Shown here: positions 1-6,056 of the stretch, in pieces | Position numbering within the stretch: the stretch's first letter is position 1 | Layout of the letters: each line of letters starts with the position of its first letter | DNA from: Ignavibacteria bacterium UBA6688 | GTDB lineage: Bacteria; Bacteroidota; Ignavibacteria; UBA10030 | Assembly (NCBI GenBank): GCA_002454845.1 | Contig: DKJQ01000340.1 | Location: 1 to 6,407, forward strand | Reading direction: 5' to 3' | DNA length: 6,407 nt | Program-made: the position numbers and the translations under genes | The notes under the pieces: generated by a model | The model's database searches: none | What the model was told of the DNA's origin: nothing | The model's input: the letters and a program-made list of their open reading frames with translations, nothing else

Positions 1-698
1 GGATTCGACGGAACGTGCCGGAACCTGAAATCTGGTTGAAGGAGCGGGCCCTGCCGGGGAGGAAAGACGACGTTCTATTTCATCAAATCGTTCAAATTTT
101 TCGTTCACCGTTGGTCAGGAAAACTTTCTCCGCGACAATTATTTCCACGTGCGTCCTTTTTGCCTACTGGGGGTTGTTCACCTGGATGCCCTCCTTCCTT
201 TCCCGTCCTCTGGAACAAGGAGGCGCTGGACTCGGTATTGTTAAGAGCTCCACTTGGATTATCCCGATGCAAATCGGTGCTTTTGGGGGGTACATTTCCT
301 TCGGCTTCTTTGCCGATCGATTCGGACGGCGGCCTGTATTTCTTTCGTTTTTGATCGCCGCCGCTGTCCTGGTGCCGGTCTATGGACAACTTGCGCAGCA
401 CGACATTCTTCTCTTATTCCTTGGACCGTTGATAGGTTTTTTTGGACACGGGTACTTCAGTGTTTTTGGGGTGATGCTTGCGGAATTGTTTCCAACACAT
501 GTGCGGGGTACGGCGCAGGGGTTGACGTATAATATCGGACGAGCCTTTAGTGCCCTGGCGCCGTTCACCATTGGCGCTCTTGCCGACGAGCACGGAATCG
601 GGAGCGCACTCGCTCTCACTTCGGCGTTCTTCCTGCTTGGTGCCGGATTGATCTTTTTACTCCCGGAAACACGGGGGACTGATTTGACCAGGAACTAG
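1..698 (+). CDS. MFS transporter, C-terminal half (5' partial)
   Basis: This is the C-terminal half of a Major Facilitator Superfamily secondary transporter of the inner membrane, probably a proton-coupled organic-acid or metabolite carrier. The frame is open from base 3, before the first possible GTG at 15, and the first residues (IRRNVPEPEIW) read like the central loop of such carriers, so the start lies outside the window. About six hydrophobic segments follow, matching TM7–TM12. The TM8–TM9 loop carries the MFS signature ADRFGRRP (near bases 313–336). After TM10 comes AELFPTHVRGTAQG, typical of the sugar and metabolite:H+ symporter branches, and the end has the usual PETRG motif. The stop is TAG at 696–698, 31 bp before pxpA on the same strand, so co-transcription is plausible. 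Transport of 5-oxoproline or a related acid is inferred only from that neighbour; the substrate cannot be read from the sequence. Confidence 0.9.
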   Translation, partial: IRRNVPEPEIWLKERALPGRKDDVLFHQIVQIFRSPLVRKTFSATIISTCVLFAYWGLFTWMPSFLSRPLEQGGAGLGIVKSSTWIIPMQIGAFGGYISFGFFADRFGRRPVFLSFLIAAAVLVPVYGQLAQHDILLLFLGPLIGFFGHGYFSVFGVMLAELFPTHVRGTAQGLTYNIGRAFSALAPFTIGALADEHGIGSALALTSAFFLLGAGLIFLLPETRGTDLTRN

Positions 699-729
699 TC
701 GGGCGGCTCACCTCGTACTCAGAAGACCT

Positions 730-1491
730 ATGAATGTCATCGATATCAATTCGGACCTTGGCGAACGACCTCAGGCGCTTCTGGATGGAAGCGAAGAGAT
801 GTTACTGGCGAAGATTTCTTCCGCGAATATTGCGTGCGGGGGACATGCCGGTACCAGGAAGACCATGGAACATGTTGTCCGGCTTTGCTTGAAGCATGGT
901 GTGGGAGTTGGCGCCCATCCGGGCTATCCGGATAAGGAGAACTTTGGAAGACGGGAAATGGATCTCTCCCTCGATGATATTGAAAGCACTGTGTTTGAGC
1001 AGGTCAAGCGCCTCATGGATGCCGCTAAAGAACTCGGTGCTTCCGTCAGGCATGTCAAGCCACACGGCGCCCTTTACAATTCGGCGGTTGAGAACCAAGC
1101 GCTCGCGATAGCGATCGGGCGGGGGGTGCTAAGGGTGGATAAGTCGTTGATATTAATTGGATTAGCTGGATCGCCGATGCTTGGTGTCTGGACCAATTTG
1201 GGGATGCGGACAGTCGGGGAAGTTTTTGCTGACAGGCGGTATGAACCGGATGGCCGGCTGCGCCATCGTTCTCATTCGGATGCGCTGATCACGGATCCCG
1301 CCGATGCCGCCGCTCAGGTTATGTCGTTCGTCCGGCACGGCTTCATTGTTGCAGCCGATGGGACGCGGTTGCCTCTCAACGCACACACGATATGCGTACA
1401 CAGCGATACTCCCAACGCCGTCGCAATTGTGGCGGCTGTCCGCCAGTCTTTGGAGGGGGAAGCGTTCCAGGTAAGGTCGATCGGGGGTTGA
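730..1491 (+). CDS. pxpA: 5-oxoprolinase subunit A (LamB/YcsF family)
   Basis: PxpA is one subunit of the prokaryotic ATP-dependent 5-oxoprolinase PxpABC, which opens 5-oxoproline (pyroglutamate) to L-glutamate in the cytoplasm. At 253 residues it has normal family length. Family blocks are in order: DINSDLGE (6–12), SSANIACGGHAG (30–41), GVGVGAHPGYPD with NFGRREM (57–77), HVKPHGALYN (108–117), EVFADRRYEPDG (164–175), RSHSDALITDP (180–190) and ICVHSDTPNAV (221–231). The ATG is chosen because the family N-terminus begins right there; only a weak AGAAGA (721–726) precedes it. Small departures are Ser for the frequent Cys/Ala in the first block, and HSD where HGD is usual. The stop codon lies inside a long inverted repeat. 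PxpB and PxpC, needed for activity in characterised systems, are not in the window. The family assignment is very secure; activity without visible partners is not shown. Confidence 0.95.
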   Translation: MNVIDINSDLGERPQALLDGSEEMLLAKISSANIACGGHAGTRKTMEHVVRLCLKHGVGVGAHPGYPDKENFGRREMDLSLDDIESTVFEQVKRLMDAAKELGASVRHVKPHGALYNSAVENQALAIAIGRGVLRVDKSLILIGLAGSPMLGVWTNLGMRTVGEVFADRRYEPDGRLRHRSHSDALITDPADAAAQVMSFVRHGFIVAADGTRLPLNAHTICVHSDTPNAVAIVAAVRQSLEGEAFQVRSIGG

Positions 1492-1532
1492 CAACTTTTA
1501 TTATGTAGCACAAGATAAAGTTGTCAACTTCC
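1483..1532. repeat. Long inverted repeat / stem-loop at pxpA 3' end
   Basis: The arms GTTGACAACTTT (1487–1498) and AAAGTTGTCAAC (1517–1528) are perfect 12-bp reverse complements around an 18-nt loop. In RNA read rightward the stem can extend to 16 pairs (1483–1498 with 1517–1532) through two G·U pairs and two G–C pairs. The left arm includes the TGA stop of pxpA. No T-run follows on either strand, so it is not a standard intrinsic terminator; a 3'-end stabilising or transcription-blocking hairpin between convergent genes is the likeliest role. The rest of the gap to 1637 shows only a small TGCTC-AA-GAGCA hairpin (1562–1573) and no recognisable gene. Confidence 0.75.
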
Positions 1533-1637
1533 ATGCTCTGGTCGACGCCGTCCGTCAGGTCTGCTCAAGAGCACGCTTGATCATGAATTCGGTGTTCTCG
1601 TTTGCGTTCTTGTATGTGAACCCGATGCTCGGTCGCT

Positions 1638-2354
1638 TTAGCCGCCAGCTTCGGTCAGAAACTTCACCAATGGGGTGGCTTTCTCAAAGACAGCAGCAAC
1701 CTCCTTCACAAATCCAGCTTTGTAACACTTCGATTCAGGCCACTCAACGGACACGAAAAACTGTTTGAGCTTCAACCATTCTGCCATCGGGTGATCCGGT
1801 TCATACCCCTGGGGAACGCGTCGGAGTTTTTCTCCCTCGAGCTTTCCAAACATCCTCCTGAACGACGATTCCTGAACAATCGAAAGGAATTGATCCGGTT
1901 TCCCGGCGAGAGCCTTCCGTATTTTCTTGAGCTGATCACTCTGCGGCATGTAGATGCCGACACCCACAAACACCTGTCCGGGCTCAATGTGGAAGTAGTA
2001 CCCTGATCCCTCCGTCCCTTTTGCTTCTCCCCTGATGACAAAGTGGGCGGCAACGTGGGTTTTGTAGGGACTCTTATCCTTGCTGAACCGGACGTCTCTG
2101 TAGATGCGGAAGAGCGATCGTTTGGGGTGAACCTCCACCTCCGGGGCGAAGCGGTGAAAGTGGGGCTGGAGAGCCACAATCATGGATTGCATCGGGAGCT
2201 TGACGTCCCGTTCAAACTCTTCTTTGTGTTTCTCAAACCATGGCCGGTTGTTGTTCTTCCTTAAATTCTTCAGGAAAGTGACCGTTTTCTTTGAAAATCC
2301 CTCAAACGGTGGATAGAAATCAAGGTCTGGTACAGGAGGACTGTTTGCTGCCAT
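1638..2354 (-). CDS. DUF2461 / TIGR02453 family protein
   Basis: This is a 238-residue soluble protein of the DUF2461 (TIGR02453) family, whose biochemical role I do not know. Recognisable family blocks are FLKNLRKNNNRPWFEKHKEEFE (27–48, here shown by its key NNRPWFE part), RIYRDVRFSKDKSPYKTH (83–100), the glycine/aromatic strand GYYFHIEPGQVFVGVGIYMP (118–137) and LRRVPQGYEPDHP (177–189). There is no signal peptide or membrane segment, so a cytoplasmic location is inferred. The ATG is supported by a strong AAGGAG four bases upstream that overlaps the murQ stop. It is the last gene of the leftward string, 8 bp after murQ, and is probably translated together with it. It ends at TAA 1638–1640, facing pxpA. 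Nothing appears truncated. Family membership is confident; any link to cell-wall recycling is only a positional guess. Confidence 0.92.
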   Translation of the reverse strand: MAANSPPVPDLDFYPPFEGFSKKTVTFLKNLRKNNNRPWFEKHKEEFERDVKLPMQSMIVALQPHFHRFAPEVEVHPKRSLFRIYRDVRFSKDKSPYKTHVAAHFVIRGEAKGTEGSGYYFHIEPGQVFVGVGIYMPQSDQLKKIRKALAGKPDQFLSIVQESSFRRMFGKLEGEKLRRVPQGYEPDHPMAEWLKLKQFFVSVEWPESKCYKAGFVKEVAAVFEKATPLVKFLTEAGG

Positions 2355-2358
2355 GAGA

Positions 2359-2365
2359 CTCCTTA
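2359..2365 (-). promoter_or_regulatory. RBS of the DUF2461 gene overlapping murQ stop
   Basis: On the minus strand TAAGGAG fuses the murQ stop codon TAA with an AAGGAG Shine-Dalgarno sequence, four bases before the ATG of the DUF2461 gene. Ribosomes finishing murQ would therefore sit on the next gene's binding site, which points to translational coupling and fixes the start. Confidence 0.8.
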
Positions 2366-3322
2366 TGGAATTTGGACTTCCTTACCTTCAATCGCTGCGC
2401 GGACAAAACCATTTGCCCGTTCAAGTCTTGCGCGGGCTTCCCCCTTCCCCACTCCGGCTTTGATCATCACCAGGGCGGTTTTGACATGGCCGTCGGCCTT
2501 CTCCAGGTACTCTGCTGCACGATCGTATTCGACACCGGTAATGGTCATCACCACCCGCTTTGCGCGCTCCCGGAGCTTCAGGTTGGTCATCTGAAGATCG
2601 ATCATCATGTTCTCATACACCTTTCCCATCCGGATCATCGCGGTGGTGGTGATCATGTTGAGGACGAGCTTCTGGGCGGTACCCGACTTCATCCGTGTCG
2701 ATCCCATGACAACTTCGGGACCGACTTCCGGACAGATCGCGACATCGACCGCCTTATTCAAATCAGCAAATTCCGGCGAATCGAGTCTTGTCCGGGGATT
2801 GGTCGTTACATACAAGGTTTTTGCCCCGAGCTCTTTTGCTCTCTTGACGGCGCCGATGACATAGGGGGTCCTGAGGCTTGCTGCAATACCGCAGACAACG
2901 TCCTTCCCGTTCACCCTTTTGGCGTCGATATCGTTTGCCCCATTCTCTTCCTTGTCCTCTGCCCCTTCTTGTGCCTTGAACATCGCGCGCTCCCCCCCGG
3001 CAATAAGTCCCTGAACCATATCGGGAGGAACACCAAATGTCGGAGGGCACTCCGAAGCGTCAAGGACTCCTAAACGCCCGCTCGTTCCGGCTCCGACGTA
3101 GATCAGTCGCCCCCCATCCCTGAGCGCGGCGACGACAAGATCGACCGCCCCCGCAATAAAGGGAATCTGCATTTCAACGGCTGGGGCAACCCTCTTGTCT
3201 TCGCTGCTGATTATGGTGAGGATTTCCCTTGTTGAGCGGGCATCGATGTCCATGCTTGCCGGATTGCGCTGTTCCGTGCTGAGTGTTTTCAACTGTTCAA
3301 ACAACTTCTTTTGGTCGGACAC
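2363..3322 (-). CDS. murQ: N-acetylmuramic acid 6-phosphate etherase
   Basis: MurQ cleaves the D-lactyl ether of MurNAc-6-phosphate to give GlcNAc-6-phosphate and D-lactate, a cytoplasmic step of peptidoglycan-sugar recycling. The 319-residue protein has the N-terminal TEQRNPASMDID block (16–27), then a SIS sugar-phosphate domain with GRLIYVGAGTSGRLGVLDASECPPTFG (71–97, key GAGTSGRLG and ASECPPTFG). It continues with AGGERAM (108–114) and GSTRMKSGTAQKLVLNM (207–223), and ends in a helical tail. Glu91 and Glu122 align with the catalytic Glu83 and Glu114 of E. coli MurQ. The start is GTG at 3322, preceded by AAAGGAAG six bases upstream; the next Met (24) falls inside the conserved block and is too late. 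It lies 27 bp after rsmG and 8 bp before the DUF2461 gene. No MurNAc PTS, AnmK or MurK kinase gene is visible, so the source of MurNAc-6-phosphate is unknown. Confidence 0.97.
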   Translation of the reverse strand: MSDQKKLFEQLKTLSTEQRNPASMDIDARSTREILTIISSEDKRVAPAVEMQIPFIAGAVDLVVAALRDGGRLIYVGAGTSGRLGVLDASECPPTFGVPPDMVQGLIAGGERAMFKAQEGAEDKEENGANDIDAKRVNGKDVVCGIAASLRTPYVIGAVKRAKELGAKTLYVTTNPRTRLDSPEFADLNKAVDVAICPEVGPEVVMGSTRMKSGTAQKLVLNMITTTAMIRMGKVYENMMIDLQMTNLKLRERAKRVVMTITGVEYDRAAEYLEKADGHVKTALVMIKAGVGKGEARARLERANGFVRAAIEGKEVQIP

Positions 3323-3328
3323 GCTGTT

Positions 3329-3336
3329 CTTCCTTT
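3329..3336 (-). promoter_or_regulatory. RBS supporting the GTG start of murQ
   Basis: The minus strand reads AAAGGAAG followed by the six-base spacer AACAGC and then GTG. This is a good Shine-Dalgarno match in the short rsmG–murQ gap and is the main sequence reason for choosing the non-ATG start. Confidence 0.7.
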
Positions 3337-3349
3337 GTTGTTCTGTTTG

Positions 3350-4060
3350 CTAAAAACGAATAAGGACCATTTTCTTATCGTTTGAGTCAAGCTGGTCCGA
3401 GCCCTTCAAGGTTAGGTCGAAAACCTTTACTGATCGGATTCTCAGATCCTTTTCGATTCCCCTCAGCTCCCCCTCCAGGTTTCCCCCCTTCAGAGCGATA
3501 AGCGCGGGAGGATTCGCTTCTTCGGGGAGGGTTTCTCCCGACCCTGGCTTTTTGTCGTCTCCCGATTTCAAGAACGGATAGGACCATGTCACAAGATCCT
3601 TCAGCGAACCAACCGCCCGGGCCACCACCAGGTCAAACTTCTGATGAAACTCTCTTTTCATCCCCAACTCCTCGGCCCTGCCCCACACCCCCCTGGCCCC
3701 ATCCAGACGAAGCGAGGTGATTAGGTCATTCACAACGTTAATTTTTTTCTGCGTCGAATCAAGAAGTGTAAGCGATATAGTGGGATGAAGAATTTTGAGC
3801 GGAAGGCCTGGTAGTCCTCCGCCGGTGCCGAGATCTAGGACCGAAGCGTCCACTGGTATTTTCAACTTGAAAAGTATTGTTGCTGAATGGAGGATGTGTC
3901 CGGGCCAGACATTCTTCTCATCTTTCCTTGAAATGAGGTTGATCTTTTTGTTCCACTCCAGGAGCCGGTCAGCAAAGCTCTGCAGAGAGGCGAGCTGATT
4001 GTCTTCAACATCCAGGCCGTTCTGTCTGCAGATAGTCCTGAACCAAAGTTGATTATTCAA
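3350..4060 (-). CDS. rsmG: 16S rRNA (guanine-N7)-methyltransferase RsmG
   Basis: RsmG (GidB) uses S-adenosylmethionine to methylate N7 of a guanine in the 530 loop of 16S rRNA (G527 in E. coli). The sequence shows the N-terminal LLEWNKKINLISR block (33–45), the SAM-binding VLDLGTGGGLPGLPLKI (74–90), LLDSTQKKINVV (99–110), GRAEEL (127–132), FDLVVARAVGSL (142–153) and LKGGNLEGEL (190–199). At 236 residues it is longer than the E. coli protein (207); residues about 166–185 form a polar, Gly/Pro/Lys-rich insertion. The start is TTG at 4060: an in-frame TGA sits directly upstream, no suitable ATG follows, and the N-terminal length fits the family. A modest GGCGGA lies four bases before it. It follows mnmG by 61 bp, a gap holding a parS site, and precedes murQ by 27 bp. 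Confidence 0.96.
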   Translation of the reverse strand: MNNQLWFRTICRQNGLDVEDNQLASLQSFADRLLEWNKKINLISRKDEKNVWPGHILHSATILFKLKIPVDASVLDLGTGGGLPGLPLKILHPTISLTLLDSTQKKINVVNDLITSLRLDGARGVWGRAEELGMKREFHQKFDLVVARAVGSLKDLVTWSYPFLKSGDDKKPGSGETLPEEANPPALIALKGGNLEGELRGIEKDLRIRSVKVFDLTLKGSDQLDSNDKKMVLIRF

Positions 4061-4103
4061 TCAATCCGCCGTAACTTGTTGACATACAACGATTTACCCG
4101 CGT

Positions 4104-4119
4104 TGTTCCACGTGAAACG
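4104..4119. promoter_or_regulatory. parS: parS centromere site (15/16 match)
   Basis: TGTTCCACGTGAAACG matches the chromosomal parS consensus TGTTNCACGTGAAACA at every defined base except the last. ParB dimers bind and spread from such sites to organise and segregate the origin region. It lies in the 61-bp mnmG–rsmG gap, about 44 bp upstream of the rsmG start. With the second site it brackets mnmG, their centres being about 1.93 kb apart. Binding here could also affect rsmG transcription (inference). Confidence 0.87.
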
Positions 4120-4121
4120 AC

Positions 4122-6047
4122 TCAACCCTTAAGGTGCACCATCAACACAGAGATATCGGATGGTGTAACGCCGCTGATGCGCGATGCCTGCCCAATGGAG
4201 TTTGGCCGGACTTTCACAAGCTTCTCTCTTCCCTCCGTCGAAAGCGATCGGACTTTTAGAAAGTTGAAGTTTTCCGGTATGGTCTGGTCTTCGAATTTAT
4301 CAAAGCGTTCGATCTGTTCGATTTGTCGAATGATGTATCCTTCATATTTGAGCTCAATTTCAATCTGTTGAAGAACTTCGTTCACAAACGCTTTGTCAGA
4401 TTCCAAGTAAAGCTGTTGCATGAATGGATTTTTTCGAACCGACTCTATCTCCGACAAATCCACCAGAGAAACATTCGGTCGTTTTAACACCTTTCCAAGC
4501 TTCTCCTTTTCCAGGATTTGTTCGCTCGATTTTTCTTTGAGGTAAGGATTGATTTCATCCGGACCAAGGGAGAGCATGTTGGCTGTGAAGAGACCTTCCT
4601 TTACAAGTTCTTCCTTTTGAACAAGTCGTTGATATGTTGGCTGGTTAACGAGACCAATCTTGTGCCCTTTCGGTGTTAACCTTCGATCAGCGTTGTCTTG
4701 GCGGAGAAGCAACCGGTGCTCGGCCCTTGAGGTGAACATACGATATGGCTCATCAGTGCTCTTGTTCACCAGATCATCAATCAGAACCCCAATATAAGCT
4801 TCTGATCGTTTGACGATGAACGGCTCTTGGTTTTTAACCTTGTGTGCGGCATTGATGCCCGCTATAAGCCCCTGGGCTGCCGCTTCCTCATAACCTGATG
4901 TTCCGTTAATTTGGCCCGCAAAGAACAGGCCCTCTACCAGCTTCGTCTCGAGCGTCAACTTGACCTGATGGGGAGGGAAGAAGTCATACTCGACCGCATA
5001 ACCTGGCCTGATCATAGCCACCCCTTCAAGTCCCTCTATGGTCCTGAGTCCCTCAAGCTGGATCTCCTCCGGAAGGCTGGTTGAGAAGCCATTGACGTAG
5101 ACGATGTCGGTATCATATCCCTCGGGCTCCAGAAATATCTGATGGCGTTCCTTCTCCTCAAACCTGACAATTTTGTCCTCGATTGATGGACAATACCGTG
5201 GTCCAACTCCTTTTATTTTCCCCGTAAACATCGGTGAGCGATCAAATCCCTTTCTGAGGATCGAGTGGGTGTGACTGTTCGTGTAAGTTAAATACATCGG
5301 GATGAGCCGATTTTTTATTCCCTTGGTTGAAAATGAGAAGGCCTGCGGTGGGCTGTCGCTATGTTGCTCTTCCGTTTTGTGTAGATTGATGGTCTTGAGG
5401 CTTACCCTTGGGGGTGTGCCGGTTTTTAGCCGGCCGCTGACGAAGCCAAGCTTTTCGAGGTTCTCGGTGAGACTATTGGATGGCGGTTCTCCGTATCTTC
5501 CCCCTGCCCTGTTCTGAAGTCCTGTGTGCATAAGTGCCCGCAGAAACGTCCCGGCGCTAAGCACGAGGGCCGTACACTCAATTTGCAGCCCATTCTTTGT
5601 CCGTATCCCCCTGAGGTTTCTCGCTTCAGATGAAATCTGCTCTTGTGAAACTATATCGAGGACAGAATCTTCGATCACATCGAGGGCGTCTTCCGATTCT
5701 ATTCTGTTTCTTGCCTCCCTGGAATACCACTCCCGATCGCTTTGACATCTGGGAGACCATACAGCTGGGCCTTTTGACTTATTAAGCAGCTTAAATTGTA
5801 TTCCAGTCGTGTCTGCCAACTTCCCCATTTCTCCACCAAGCGCATCTATCTCCCGCACAAGGTGCCCCTTCGCGGTCCCTCCGATAGCGGGATTACAGGA
5901 CATTCTTCCAATAGCCCTCTTGTCCATTGTAACCATAAGAACGGAACAGCCCATACGGCTGGCAGCCAAAGCAGCCTCTATTCCAGCGTGCCCGGCGCCA
6001 ACAACTATAACATCATATTTTGGTCTTGGCTGTTTCACGTGAAACAT
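4122..6047 (-). CDS. mnmG: tRNA uridine 5-carboxymethylaminomethyl modification enzyme MnmG
   Basis: MnmG (GidA) works with MnmE to add the (carboxymethyl)aminomethyl group to C5 of wobble U34 in certain tRNAs, using FAD, NADH and methylene-tetrahydrofolate. The 641-residue protein is near normal length. It starts with the FAD-binding YDVIVVGAGHAGIEAA (11–26), followed by MSCNPAIGGTAKGHL (49–63), GPAVWSPRCQSDR (93–105), RAGGRYGEPPS (180–190), RLKTGTPPRVS (206–216), GPRYCPSIEDK (282–292) and GLFFAGQINGTSGYEEAAAQG (373–393, key GQINGTSGYEEA). The C-terminal MnmE/tRNA-interaction part includes SRAEHRLLLRQDNAD (440–454) and LKYEGYIIRQ (566–575). Cys51 and Cys286 match the functionally important Cys47 and Cys277 of E. 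coli. The ATG is fixed by the immediate FAD motif; there is no close Shine-Dalgarno (AGGGAA is 13 bases away), so coupling to mnmE, 9 bp upstream, is likely. Codons 1–6 (MFHVKQ) coincide with a parS site. Confidence 0.98.
   Translation of the reverse strand: MFHVKQPRPKYDVIVVGAGHAGIEAALAASRMGCSVLMVTMDKRAIGRMSCNPAIGGTAKGHLVREIDALGGEMGKLADTTGIQFKLLNKSKGPAVWSPRCQSDREWYSREARNRIESEDALDVIEDSVLDIVSQEQISSEARNLRGIRTKNGLQIECTALVLSAGTFLRALMHTGLQNRAGGRYGEPPSNSLTENLEKLGFVSGRLKTGTPPRVSLKTINLHKTEEQHSDSPPQAFSFSTKGIKNRLIPMYLTYTNSHTHSILRKGFDRSPMFTGKIKGVGPRYCPSIEDKIVRFEEKERHQIFLEPEGYDTDIVYVNGFSTSLPEEIQLEGLRTIEGLEGVAMIRPGYAVEYDFFPPHQVKLTLETKLVEGLFFAGQINGTSGYEEAAAQGLIAGINAAHKVKNQEPFIVKRSEAYIGVLIDDLVNKSTDEPYRMFTSRAEHRLLLRQDNADRRLTPKGHKIGLVNQPTYQRLVQKEELVKEGLFTANMLSLGPDEINPYLKEKSSEQILEKEKLGKVLKRPNVSLVDLSEIESVRKNPFMQQLYLESDKAFVNEVLQQIEIELKYEGYIIRQIEQIERFDKFEDQTIPENFNFLKVRSLSTEGREKLVKVRPNSIGQASRISGVTPSDISVLMVHLKG
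6031..6046. promoter_or_regulatory. parS: parS centromere site (perfect palindrome) at mnmG start
   Basis: TGTTTCACGTGAAACA is a perfect 16-bp palindrome and a full match to the bacterial chromosomal parS consensus. On the minus strand it overlaps the second and third bases of the mnmG ATG and encodes the first residues of MnmG (MFHVKQ), so it is at once a ParB-binding site and coding sequence. Such sites cluster near replication origins. ParB here would sit on the mnmE–mnmG junction. Confidence 0.93.
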
Positions 6048-6056
6048 TGGAATTGT

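Noticed and set aside
141..156. A possible third parS around CCACGTG in the transporter gene
   Set aside because: Only about 10 of 16 positions match and the right half lacks AAAC; it is best explained as ordinary coding sequence.
1483..1532. The inverted repeat as a standard Rho-independent terminator
   Set aside because: No T-run follows the stem on either strand and the inner stem is AT-rich, so the classical definition is not met.
1562..1573. A small TGCTC-AA-GAGCA hairpin as terminator of the DUF2461 gene
   Set aside because: The stem is only five pairs with a two-base loop and no T-run follows on either strand.
1772..2179. A 135-codon minus-strand frame inside the DUF2461 gene
   Set aside because: It is an alternate frame of a gene with clear family motifs; its Arg/Ser-rich translation is typical of a shadow.
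2372..3073. A 233-codon plus-strand open frame opposite murQ
   Set aside because: It lies entirely antisense to a fully recognisable murQ, has Cys/His-rich shadow composition and shows no family motif.
4061..4121. A promoter for rsmG in the mnmG–rsmG gap
   Set aside because: TTGACA occurs at 4079–4084 but on the plus strand, the wrong direction; no convincing −35/−10 pair or Bacteroidota-type TAnnTTTG is seen on the minus strand.
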